DNA of 36,030 bases. Origin: Gamarada debralockiae. Lineage: Eukaryota > Ascomycota > Leotiomycetes > Helotiales > Hyphodiscaceae. The stretch's first letter is position 1. Each line of letters begins with the position of its first letter. The stretch covers positions 1 through 36,030 of the forward strand of contig NXFV01001487.1 in the NCBI GenBank assembly GCA_002803225.1, read 5' to 3'. Of this stretch, positions 1 through 10,034 are shown in pieces. The translations under genes were made by a program, and so were the position numbers. A model generated the notes under the pieces. That model was not told where the DNA came from, did no database searches, and saw nothing but the letters and a program-made list of their open reading frames with translations.

Positions 1-1595
1 TCACTTCGTATCGCATTTTCGGGCAGCGCCCTAAACCGTTCTCTATTCCGACTATAAGACGGTTCTAGCATCCCTTATAATAACAATTATCACATGGAGT
101 CCACGTGACTTAACTCCCCCGAATCCTCTGTTCGCCGTTATTTCAGACCCACCTTTGCCCTAGTGCATGAGGCCCATATATAATTAAACATAGATCAAGG
201 TTCTGCATGAGAAGATGACCTCGCGAATATGACTGAAATCGGAACAGTGGCAATGCTCAGAGCTGGCCTGCTGCCCAGACTCTTCATCACGTCCTGGAGC
301 ACAGGAGGCCTCCGATATGAATAATTCATATATTTTTACTTAATTCATTATTCATATTCATTTATTTAAGCTAGATCTAATTCATATATTTATATGAAGG
401 TTTAATTCATAATTAATCATTAATTAAATGAATAAAATCACGTGAAATCTAGTCTAGCGTAGGGTGAAACTAAAGATTCTAATACTTTTACATCTATCAA
501 CTACTCTATTAATACTTGACAGATTCTCACTTAAAAGCTGTGCTTACGTGTCTTTTAATGTACTAACCTCCCCTCATCAAAGAGCCCTTGTGTAATAGGA
601 GGACAAGCGTTCGCGATCTGTCCCTTTCTGAGACCGGATATGGAATCGCGCTGCCGAGTACTCCGTGGCGCAGTCGGAAAATGGTCCGAAAAGATGTTTC
701 AATCATGGCGAAAAGTCGGAAAAGGAGGAAAGGTCTGGCTTAGGTTTACGGAAGCCCCAAAAGGACTGGAATAAGGCCCAGGCCTTGAAGGAATAGTCTA
801 GGCCCGTAGGGACTCGAAAGGGTTAATCTAGACGAAGCCTTGAAGGCCTAGAGGCCATAAGGTACAAGGTGACCTAGGGCCTGGAGGTCTAGACCTTAGT
901 TTCCTCCGAAGGGATCAGAAACGTTGATCTTAGCTTATGTAAAGCTATTAGCTAGTATAGCTGCTACTTGAGCTAGTAGCTAGAAATGGAGTATAAGTAA
1001 GGGCTATTGACCTTACTTGGAGAAGGGCAAGCTTAAGTCATTTTCTGCAACGACGTACAAGTACTACAGAACCTCTTTCCAACTACTACAAATGTAACTA
1101 CTATTTTCTCTTTTACCCTACTGCTACTTCTCTGATGTACTGTGATTCCTCATGTTGCCCTCCAGCTGCCTGTAGCTGTTACGGTTGTTGAACGTCTGTA
1201 GGTGGTAGAATAGGTTTTCTAGGGGGTTGCGACAAATTTAAAAAAAAGTTGGGTGATAGGCCTTAGAATTTAAGAAATGTTTTAAAAGTAAATGACGAGA
1301 AAGAACCTTTTTCTTATAACAAAAAAAGAAAGAAGAGATGGAAGAAAATAACGAAGAAAGCCACGGAAAAAATCGAAAGCAATCCCCAAATCAATAATGC
1401 TAGGTGAAAATATATGAATGTGAGTTCTCAGGCTAATCAGTTCTAGGATAGCTCATGAAACATGAACAAAACTCTACCTGCTTCCTCGATGGATTACCTA
1501 TCTCTGATGGAACTGCCTCTTTCTCGAGTAGAAGTTGGGCATGTTTCAGAATCCGACGATATATCCAGTGATTATTCCGAATCACTGCCCTGTCC
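1..1595. other. Gene-poor, AT-rich and repeat-like intergenic DNA
   Basis: I see no supportable gene here. Bases 318-430 are a run of very AT-rich sequence in which ATTCAT/ATGAAT words recur on both strands. Bases about 730-910 are rich in AGGCCT/GGCC words. Bases about 925-1110 contain palindromic GCTAGT/ACTAGC words followed by a pyrimidine-rich tract, which is reminiscent of the R-U5 part of a fungal LTR. I could not find paired ends or a target duplication, so no element is called. A purine-rich tract with A runs lies at 1235-1380. Confidence 0.5.
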
Positions 1596-1599
1596 TTAG

Positions 1600-2039
1600 A
1601 GCTTCGACTTCCTAGCCCGCCCGGGCAGCTCCCCGATCCTTATCCGTACGTTCCGAATCCGCCGTCTCCACCTTCAAACTAACGAGATCCTCCACCTGGC
1701 TCATATTCTCCTTCAATTTTGCATTGCTCTCTGTCTCAGTGTCTTATCTCGTCCATTTCCTCTAGCCTATGCTTTCCATCAGCATCACCCTCCATTGGCG
1801 CTGGTGCAGTGTTTTTGAAATTTTTGAGTGAGGAAGGATGAAAGAATAAAGAGGCACCGCGGCCTCGGGATGTTGGTGAGGTATTTGAGATTTGTACTTT
1901 TACGGAGATGGGATCGCCGAGTTGCGAGGGGTTGGTTTTGGAAGTTTAGAGCGCGGCTTCGCGGAATTTTGGCTTGGGCTGATGAGATCAGTGAGCGAAA
2001 TTGGGGCATTGGTGACTTGGTACTTACTGAAGGAGCCAT
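1600..2039 (-). pseudogene. Degraded hypothetical gene with a duplicated motif
   Basis: On the minus strand an ATG at 2039 gives the four residues MAPS, then a consensus GTAAGT donor. A 49-bp intron (1979-2027, ending CATCAG) would lead into an exon reading PKPKFREAAL, a TAA stop, then NPSQLGDPISVKVQISNT. After further stops and a frame change, a second stretch reads MSQVEDLVSLKVETADSERT. The two stretches align with each other over about 25 residues (SQxxDxxSxKV...T...RG), so the gene probably carried two copies of one motif. At least two in-frame stops break it. I do not recognise the family with certainty; small fungal proteins with GDPxSLKAE-like motifs exist, but that comparison is from memory. 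The 3' limit is approximate. Confidence 0.35.
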
Positions 2040-3675
2040 GTTTAAAAGTTTCTATTAGGGTCCCAATTGGATAACGCAGAATGCTCTAACACGTGGAAAG
2101 AATAGAACTCTGAAAGTTAAATTGGATCAAATCTTAGAAAATAGGTGTGGTGTACGATTGATTTGGGGAACACCAGGCGAAAGCAACAGTCATAAGGATC
2201 AAGAAAAGGCCATCATAAATAGGTGCAGTACTTATAAATATCACGACTTCCCTCATCGAGGTATCGATGACAGCGTGATGTTTTAAGGATCGCCGAGGCA
2301 CAACCGAAGAGGTATAGCTCTTTGCTAAGCGAAAGCTCCAATAGGGGCTGTTTCTCGCTAAACCCCACTCCCTCGTGACTCCCAAAGTAGTTTGCTGTTC
2401 TTGTCCTCTGATCTCTCTGGTCACACTCTTCCCCATCCACTTTGCGAGCGACCGCGACTTGATTAGAAAGCGCGGTTTGCAGGTTCTAATCCGTACACGA
2501 TTTCTCAGCACCATGTTTGTCCAAGGCAGTAAATGGAAACTTGGGACTCAAGATCAGAAAGCTGCGAGGCTGAAGATAGGCTGTGAGGTTGAGGGGAAGG
2601 AATCGAGTCGACAATTAAGAGATTAACGACAATGATGGAAATAACGATGACAATGGTGAGCTCTGTGTTGGGACACTCTAAACGATTCGGACCTGGAAGG
2701 TGGAAAGGTCTCACCGAGCACACATAAGATGATGATGCCTGCATGGTGGAGAACTTTTATCCCAGAAGCGAATTCCCGTGCTCTTTTCCGACTGGTTGAC
2801 CCTTCGAATAGCAGGATTGGAAGAAATCCCACTTTTCAGCCACATAGGTCTTGCATCCTGAGTGGGGAATAGAAATTGGATTCACGGTACAGCAAAAGAT
2901 TCGCTTCTTCGGTAGACAAGGAAAACTTGAACAGAGGCCGGCCGGAAAACAACTCATTCATCAGGAAATTGCACACAACTCCGCTCGAAACTTCCGGCTC
3001 TGGGTATATTGATGAGAAAACTGAGGCCTCACAGGCTTCAGAGGTCGCTCCAAGGATTCCATTGCCATTCTTCGAGGGTTAAGTTCTATAACGGCCACCT
3101 TCAGTATGAAGGTGGTAGTATGGAAACAAAGCGAATGGTAAAGATTTGGATGCTGACGATGAGACGTCAAACGACAATGATAATGACAATGGTGTTGACG
3201 ACGTCAATGGTGAGCAAGCAGGGAAAGAGTACTATAATCTTTGAAATGGGAAGATCAAGAGAGACACCTCGTACTCTTACCGAAGCGTGTCCTAACACTT
3301 GTAAATAGATAGGTCTGAGAGACACAGCCCTGAATGTCCGAGTTCTCGCACCAAAAGGTCACGGTTTTCCAAAAGAAAGGAAGAGGACCTCTGGCTTTTA
3401 AGTACAGAATATGGCAAGCAGCTTCAACGACGCATATTAGCATGGATTGAAACCCCTCAGGCATCGGAAAGTATGAAGTTATCTTCACTTGAAGGCACCT
3501 GCCTTTATCACTTGTTATCATTGAGAAGATCATTTCCTGAAAGAATGCAGGATTATTTTTTGACAAAATCGTTTTGATTTTGGCCACTTGCGATGGAAAT
3601 CGATTGGGAATGTATAATCCATCGCGAGTCGAAGAACTAAAGACCACGCTCGACCTGGCTCTATGCAACCAAGCA
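2040..3675. other. No recognisable gene; possible decayed coding traces
   Basis: No open frame here looks like a known protein. One plus-strand stretch at 2876-3082 reads as a plausible hydrophilic polypeptide. Two short plus-strand stretches, near 2630-2660 and 3125-3230, encode Asp/Asn-rich peptide and share the words ACGACAATGA and GACAATGGTG, so they may be copies of one acidic segment. Together they could be remains of a single gene, but stops and frame changes prevent a model. The boundary to the quercetinase pseudogene downstream is not sharp. Confidence 0.3.
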
Positions 3676-3679
3676 TGAG

Positions 3680-4800
3680 TCCGCCAAACCGGACTGTCCC
3701 AGCTCGCCGTGCCCTCAATCAGCACCGTATCCAACCCCTCCCCACCTTGACTAATATACAGCACCTTCGTATATGCATTGCGCTCCAGTATTCGTACTTC
3801 GTGTCCCAGGGATGAACACAACATCTCCCTGCAACAAACTGACTGTTTCCTCCAACACCTTAACATTACCTGTCCTTCCAGCACCTCAAAAACAGAGCGT
3901 CCTTTAAAAGTCCTGCTGTCCGCTGTATAGCTCCCAATAGCTGATCCATAGAAATCGTGCTTAGTGAGAAGTTTCCCTCACTCTGCACCGATGTAACGAG
4001 CGGTTGCACAATCCGGCATCCTTGAGGAGTGGACACGTATTTGGGTCCATAGTCCTTTGCGATGAAGTATGTGGATCCAGCTGCGGTGGAGAGAGAGTTG
4101 GAGCCGGTGTGCCAGTTTGAGGTCGCGACGGGGTTATAGTCGAGTTATGCGTAGACATCGAAGGGCTCGAGGGCTGAGATTACTTAGGCAGGGGTTGAGG
4201 AGTTGGAGTCGGCGATTGAGGGATCGTAGGGGAAGGATGTTCCTGAGTAGTAGTTTACAGACGCGAGGGTATAGAGAGATCACTGATTGACGTTCAGTCA
4301 GTCTGTGATTTCTTTGACCAGAAGGGAGATGGTAAGGGCTTGCAAGGGAAAGGCGAGAACGTACTCAAAGCCACCAGGCTGAATGACACCAACCATCTCC
4401 GTATCCGGGTCCAGAATCTGGGATGTATGCGTCGTGTTGTGCGGTACCGCACCATAATCCCCAGCGGTTAACAATCGTGCCTACTCATTCCCATGCTCCT
4501 CCGTCTATAGCTGGAAGTGCCCCTTATAGTTGAAGAAGTTCTCGTAGTGGCACTCGTGTATGTGTGGGAGGACTCCGAGGCAGTCTGACCCAGGCGCATT
4601 GGTGCTGATGAGGGTGAAGGCGTTGTCCGAGGAAGGGCCTGTGACTGGGAAGCGGTAGATTTGTTGGCCCACCACCCAGCTTTCTGCTAAGTAGTGAAGG
4701 ACGGCGTAGGGTCGGACGTGGGAAGGGACGAATGTAACCCATATTGAGGAGTTGAGGGCTGCGGTGAGAGTTGAGAGGGTAGCGAACTTGAGAGCCGCTG
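3680..4800 (-). pseudogene. Quercetin 2,3-dioxygenase (cupin) pseudogene
   Basis: The minus strand carries nearly the whole of a fungal quercetinase, the secreted copper bicupin that opens the flavonol ring and releases CO. From about 4795: a signal-peptide-like start with no ATG (KFATLSTLTAAL), then SHVRPYAVLHY, VVGQQIYRFPVTGP, NAFTLISTNAPGSD, the metal motif HIHECHYENFFNYKG (4515-4570), ARLLTAGDYGAVPHNTTH with the further metal His, and DPDTEMVGVIQPGGF. A spliceable intron (GTACGT to CAATCAG, about 4290-4365) follows. The second cupin half reads NYYSGTSFPYDP, NWHTGSNSLSTAAGS, YFIAKDYGPKYVSTPQG and ends near YTKVLYISQGGEGLD and SWDSPVW (about 3680). Damage: TAG after GHFQL and after GNE, TAA at two former Gln-like positions, a one-base loss after the intron, at least two more frameshifts near 3790-3850, and a lost start. 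Most new stops fit C-to-T change. Both the family match and the inactivation are clear. Confidence 0.88.
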
Positions 4801-6040
4801 AAGGATGAGTGATGATAATAGATATGATGATAATAGATACTGGAGAGCGAGAGTAAGGAGCGCAGCAACTTTGCGACTAGGTCGAAACAGATCCTTAAGA
4901 AGGAAACAATGAGAGTTTATACAACCTTTCATCCAAACCTACCTACCTCACACCGGAGATTTTGCAACTCATTGCGGGCCAAGTAATCAAGATGAAAAAG
5001 TCCGAGAGTGCGAGAGGAGGCTATCGTCCATTCCATCTTGCTTTTTATATCGCACCTATCATATCATGAAATGGGCTTCTGCCTTCTGAGCTTCTGAGGT
5101 GGACGTGGAGCGCAAGATGTCCCCAAGGTCGAGACGACCAGAGCCACGGAAGAGATGACTTGCAGAATCTCACGCAGGAAAAGGTACGCCGTGTTAGACT
5201 TCTGTAGTTGCGCAGCCAATGGAAATGACAGATTCGTGAGACCCGTCGAATGAGTTTCTGGGGCTCAAGCCGTTGACGGAGGCCGTTGAAAAGGAGACGC
5301 TGGCAAGGGGGATGGTCGCGTCGCGTAACGATGTTTGGAAGGTGGACGGAGAAGTAGAGAGACGGCATAAGAGTGAGTAGACCCGCAGAATCGCCGAACG
5401 ACGAGAGATTAACAAAGGGGAATGGCATAACCTCGACCCTCTTGTGTACTTGCACACTTATATTTTCATCATCCCTTTGCAAATTTCTTAACCAGATATG
5501 CTCTAGCAATCTGACTTCTCAAAAGAGCAACTTCCACTTCAGAAAACATGCCAAGCTGACAAACATTCGAGCGGAAGTCCGAATGAGTGGAATTCCGATG
5601 AAGTCACCAGACTGAGGATTGTATCAAAATGATACGTCTTTCTTGTTCTTATGTTTTCTAGTATCTTAGAAAGGGCACCTGAAGAATGGATTATACCCTT
5701 CTAGAGCTCGAATGCACGGCAGAGGGTGCTTCAATGGCCAGTCTTTGCAGCTCCATCCATTTACGTGGCCAAATGTGAGTAATTTCTATGACCATGAGTT
5801 GAGAGCGTGGTGCATCTTTGGGGTTGAGAGGAAATTGTCTTCAGCTTTCAACTTTGTTTTTCCTCTGTCACTTCCGGAATGTGGAATGCGCGTTACGGTG
5901 CGTCATTCCTCCGAAAGGAGGGGTAAGAAGCTTCAAAAAGCTACAGCATTTTCGAAATCGACCTTGAGCAGGTTTTGCTCTTATTCCTCGCACCCCATTG
6001 TACGAATCCTCTTGCAGTGCCTTCATCTAACAATTGAACA
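4801..6040. other. Intergenic region with unassigned minus-strand ORFs
   Basis: Two overlapping minus-strand frames (5045-5509 and 5194-5457) are open, but neither resembles a family I know. Their overlap in different frames suggests chance or a decayed gene. A plus-strand open stretch at 5712-6074 overlaps the start of the next gene in another frame and has no protein-like features. The last 300 bases probably hold the promoter and 5' leader of the MetE-like gene starting at 6041, including CT-rich tracts near 5965-6030. No TATA box is convincing. Confidence 0.4.
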
Positions 6041-7432
6041 ATGCCTATCCCCACTGAATGTGTCGGTATGCTAGTCAAAATACCCCTCCATATTTGTAAA
6101 CCGCTAACGTAGCTCTAAGGGTCCCTCCCGCGTCCATTGTGTGAGCATTTACCAATTTTATGTACTCTTTCATGCAGCATCTGGCCATCTAACACCTTCT
6201 CATAGATCTTCAACAAGCCTTCGCCGACTATGATGCCGGGAAAATCACGCTCGCGGAGCTTATCAAAGCTCAAGACAAGTCTGCCGAAGATAGCATCAAG
6301 CGAATGGAAGCCACAGGTCAAGAACTCGTCACTGATGGCGAGCAACGAGCCAGCAGCTTCGCAACCTATCCAATCACCGAGTGAGTCCTTCCCTCCTCCA
6401 CATGAAAATCAGATCAGATGACTGATCCTTCGCAGTACCTTGGGCGGCACCGGCCTGGTCGAAAACATGAAGGCAGACGGCCAATACTTCGCCATATTCG
6501 ACGACGGGCACCACCGCCAACTCCCCCGCCTCATCAGAGGACCATTCAGATACAAAAACTTCGCCTACGACAACTTCAAGCTCTCCAAACCCTACGCCAC
6601 CAAACCCATGAAACAAGCCGTTATCGCACCATCTATGATGTACCTCACCTACCCTCTCACCGGAGAAGTGGAAGACTATCCCAAGAGCGAGTTCGTGAAA
6701 GACCTTGTTTCCGAATGTGTCAAAGATATCCGCGGCTGTTTCGAAGCCGGTGCGAAGAGAGTGAGCATCGATTTCACGGAGGGCCGATTGGCGTCTAAGA
6801 ACGACCCGAGAAATCCGTGGACAGGAGCACATTTGTTGAAGACATTTGTCGACTTGAATAATCAAGTCCTTGCACACTTCACTGCGGAAGAGAGGAGGGA
6901 TATCGGTATCCACACCTGTCCCGGAGGCGACTGCGACAGCGTCCATTCCTACGATGTCGACTACCACGAGCTGTTGCCAAGTATGTTCCAAATCAACGCA
7001 GGTTATTTCCTTATCCAGCTGGCGTCTGAGAAAGACAAGGAGAAAGTCTACAAAGAGATCGGATCCACAATCCGTCGGGATGCAGAGGGTGTGAAGCAAG
7101 TTGCATTCATCGGCGTAGTCAACCCCTTGAACCCTCGCGTCGAGACCCCGGAAGAAATCAGAGACGCTTTAATCGAGGCGAGCAAATGGATTCCGAAAGA
7201 TCAGCTGGGGGCTACGGATGATTGCGGATTTTCGCCGTTTTCGATTGATGTTAAGCCTGAACATGGAAGTCCGGATTTTGCGCGCGATATTGCGTTTCAG
7301 AAGATTGCTAATAGGGTTAAGGGCGTTGCTTTGGCTAGTGTTGCGCTGGGTATGGGAGGATTCGATAAGACTGGCGATGAGAACGATGGTGGTGAGAGGT
7401 CTTCTCCTGTTTGTCAGAATCCTGGGTTTTGA
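6041..7432 (+). CDS. MetE-like protein (cobalamin-independent methionine synthase C-terminal domain family)
   Basis: Four exons are inferred: 6041-6065, 6120-6140, 6206-6380, 6436-7432. The introns are 54, 65 and 55 bp, with donors GTATGC, GTGAGC and GTGAGT, a CTAAC branch in introns 1 and 2, and acceptors AAG, TAG and CAG. The spliced frame is open for 405 residues. The two tiny first exons are supported because they restore MPIPTECVGSLPRPLYLQQA, the usual N-terminus of this family. Exon 3 ends PIT and joins DTLGGTG. The protein is a stand-alone barrel like the C-terminal half of MetE. It keeps the zinc-site pattern: His and Cys in GIHTCPGGD and a late Cys in DDCGFSPF. MetE itself moves a methyl group from methyltetrahydrofolate to homocysteine; these short homologues lack the N-terminal half and their substrate is not established. 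The C-terminal 25 residues after LGMGG look unlike the family and may be lineage-specific. Confidence 0.88.
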
Positions 7433-7483
7433 TTGCAAGCTGCAAAAGTTGGCTCGCGGTAGACTACAAAATTCTTCTCATTC

Positions 7484-7762
7484 TCAAATTGAATACTGCG
7501 GATTATTGCTCCTACCATCATACCTCCTGTACTCCAAACTTTCCAAGTCAATCCCTTCGATAGTTCTCACGTTCAAAGGCATGATCTCCTGGCCCGGAAC
7601 TGTGACTTTGACCACCACCGAGACGCCGCAAGTGCTGCAAAAGGAATGCAGCGACGTCTCCTCGAGGAAGAGATAATCAGTCCAATTCTGAGCACCACGG
7701 TCGCTTTTGGAGTCCAAAACTAGGGACATAGAAGTTATTAATGCCAGCACAATTTGTGGCAA
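7484..7762 (-). pseudogene. GFA / CENP-V-type zinc protein, C-terminal fragment
   Basis: This 92-codon minus-strand frame contains the second half of a GFA (glutathione-dependent formaldehyde-activating enzyme-like, Mss4 fold) domain. HSFCSTCGVSVVVKV supplies one CxxC zinc knuckle, and LNVRTIEGIDLESLEYRRYDG is the typical closing segment. The N-terminal half of the domain, with the CxCGxxR-type knuckle and the catalytic-site Cys pair, is absent. The 150 bases upstream on the minus strand (7763-7908) are AT-rich and encode nothing similar, and no splice signal offers a missing exon. It lies tail-to-tail with the MetE-like gene (51 bp between stops) and just downstream of the GPI protein gene. 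I call it a truncated remnant; expression as a short protein cannot be excluded. Confidence 0.65.
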
Positions 7763-7908
7763 AGAGAAGAATCCGCGTCCACTTGAAATGGTGGTTGAAT
7801 CTTGTTGAAATTATTGTTTATTTTGAAAAGTTTGGAATTAAAATTACAAGAATTAATCCGCCCAAAGCACTCCTGTGATATCCTGTTCACAGGAATTCCG
7901 ACTCCGCA

Positions 7909-10034
7909 TCATAGCAACACGAAGAACGTTATGCCCAGCGCAACAATAGCACCTGAAGCTAGACCTCCAACAGAGCGTGTTGCGTCCCCAGTAAATGTGG
8001 CAGGACCAGTAGGTTGAGCCTTGGCAGATCCAGTTGCCAGAACAGTACTGTTTGCAGCTGGAATGGATTTAATAGGCGCCGGAGATGGAGAGTAAACAGG
8101 CGCAACGGTAATGGTACTCGCTCCACCTCCATTTCCACCTCCAACTGAGGTCGGCGCAGCTTGGCCTGTGGTGCAAGAAGTGGTCGCGTTCCAGTTTGGA
8201 TAAGGTACCGTGAAAGAAGTCGCAGTTGGCATGGCATAGGTCGGGTTGACCAAAGTCGGGGTGTAAATTGTAGAGACCACTGGTGTTGCGCAAGGTGTAA
8301 GTGGGATAGGCGATACGATGATTGAAGCAGTGTTGACCGGGTGCGACTTCGTTGTTGATGAAGTTGTAGGTGTGAAAGTCGGTTGGACTTGGCCAATTGG
8401 GCACACTGTTGTATAGAGGATCGATGTGCTGGTGATAATAATCTCACTGGTGAGACTGGCTGGGCAATGGAGGACAGTTGAGGCACAACTCGTGATGGTG
8501 ATGAGATCTGTGGTGTAGACGGTTGAAGTAGTCAAGGAAGCAGCTGAAGTGATTGTGCCATTTCCGTATGCGGTTGCGCTGGGGCTGGAAGACGCGGCGG
8601 CTGATCCTGACGCTGCGTATGAGCCTGAAGCAATCGCAGACCCTGATGCTATGGCAGAGCCTGACGCTGCATATGATCCTGAAGCAACAGCAGACCCTGA
8701 AGCAACAGCAGACCCTGATGCAACAGCAGACCCTGATGCAACAGCAGACCCTGATGCAACAGCAGACCCTGATGCTGTTGCAGAGCCTGACGCGACATAG
8801 GAGCTTGATCCTTGGAAGAAAATAGCACCTTTAGAAGTTGTGGAAGCTGCAGCAGTAGCCGTTGGGTAAGAGCCGGAGAGTTGAGAAAGTGGATATGTGA
8901 CGGGGGTTGCCGTTGCAGTCGGGAACGCCGGTAGTGATGAATCCACTGGTCGAGTAATGCAAAGGCTGGGCAGAGGAAGGTCCAAAATCGTAGTGACGAC
9001 TGCTGGACTGGCGCCGAAGGTCTTGTAGTCGAGTTCGAGAACGGCATGGGCGAACGCACCAATATTGACATCGACACTCTCGGTGATGGAGAGCTCGCAG
9101 GTGTCTGAGGTACCGACAGTTGCGACGTATTCGATGAGATCAGCGTACACTCCGAGTTCGAAGTCAAACCCAGTTCCAAATACCTCGACGGTGGTTCCGG
9201 CTTGGACTCTGACACGGAGAGCCGCCTTGAATGTTGCAGAGCCAGATGTGCAGATGATGGGAAGGTGGTCGGCCTCTCCACCGGTACTATTTGTCATGTC
9301 AGCTGATTTGAAAAAAGGATGTGAAAGTCGAAGACTTACAATCCATGATCCACGATATTTCCACTTAGAGGATCAACCGTGATATATGCCCCCTCAGGGA
9401 AGCTGAACTCAAATCCAGCCTCGAGATCAATCTCAGCAGTCAAAGAGAAAACCAAATCGATAGCAAGGACCAACCCAACAGTGACATCCTCACTACAAGC
9501 GATGCCAACTGGTGTCGAAGATTCATAGATTGGGAACGAATAAGAGACGGTATCAGAAGCGACGATATCGAATTCGAAATGGCCACCACAATCTTCGAAC
9601 TCGATCTTGACATCGAGATCGAAAGCATTGACGATTGTATCCACGGGATTTTCGAAGAACGAAATAATATCTCCGATGACTGACTCATCCTTGGAAACGC
9701 CACTGGTGGTCACAACAGCGGTTCCCCAAGTTCTGCAATCGACACACTCCACCTCGAGGTGGAGGGTATTTCCAACGTTGGCTGATGTTGTGCCAAAGCC
9801 ACTAACGGGAATCAGCATGGTTCATTCGAGTTGAGCGGTTGCTTACAGATTAAACAGCACATCATTCTCATGTGTCGTCGACAGACTGTAGCTTCCAAGC
9901 GTAATCGAAGGAGTCCTTTCTTGTATGGATGGAAGGACCTCGATATCGCTGGAGCGGACAGCAACAGGGCCGGCCACAACCCCGGCGGCCAAGAGGGAGC
10001 CAAGAAGTCCGCACGTGCGAATAACAGACATCAT
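7909..10034 (-). CDS. Secreted, GPI-anchored, Ser/Thr/Ala-rich cell-surface protein
   Basis: Three exons on the minus strand: 10034-9847, 9801-9340, 9286-7909. The introns are 45 bp (GTAAGC...TTAG) and 53 bp (GTAAGT...GCTGAC...ATAG), and the spliced frame is open for 675 residues. The start at 10034 (ATGATG) is followed by a signal peptide, about residues 1-22 (CGLLGSLLAAGVVAG core). Residues about 60-320 form a globular, beta-rich-looking region with scattered Cys (VECVDC, FEDCGG, GIACSED, ICTSG, TCELS). Residues about 378-449 are a hexad repeat of ASGSAV/ASGSYA type, encoded by an 18-nt minisatellite. A Ser/Thr/Pro-rich stalk, likely O-glycosylated, leads to a hydrophobic end (GGLASGAIVALGITFFVLL) that fits a GPI-attachment signal. 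I do not recognise the globular domain. The expected place is the plasma membrane or cell wall. The join phases are consistent. Confidence 0.85.
8590..8800. repeat. 18-bp coding minisatellite (six-residue repeat)
   Basis: On the plus strand the unit GCAGACCCTGATGCAACA is repeated in tandem, near-perfect between about 8690 and 8795 and more diverged (TATGAGCCTGAAGCAATC-like) back to about 8590. On the coding minus strand it gives ASGSAV-type hexads of the GPI-anchored protein. The unit is a multiple of three, so gain or loss of copies keeps the frame and changes the stalk length. The nearly identical central copies suggest recent expansion. Confidence 0.9.

Noticed and set aside
590..1210. Possible solo LTR starting TGTAATAGGAGG with an R-U5-like 3' part
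   Set aside because: No matching end with a target duplication was found, and no second copy is in the window.
1785..2074. Plus-strand open frames 1828-2058 and 1892-2074
   Set aside because: They are antisense to the degraded minus-strand gene, which has splice sites and a repeated motif.
3255..3884. 209-codon minus-strand frame containing GHEVRILERN, at first glance like a FAD-dependent monooxygenase
   Set aside because: The following YTKVLYISQGGEGLD and SWDSPVW continue the quercetinase second cupin in place, and a shifted frame gives LLQGDVVFIPGT; the resemblance comes from a frameshift.
8590..8800. Regular short repeats that could suggest a CRISPR array
   Set aside because: The units are contiguous without spacers, are a multiple of three and lie in a long open frame of a spliced fungal gene.
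8553..8825. Plus-strand open frames of repeated Leu/Met/Gln or Asp/Ala/Thr residues
   Set aside because: They are antisense readings of the minisatellite in the GPI-anchored protein gene.
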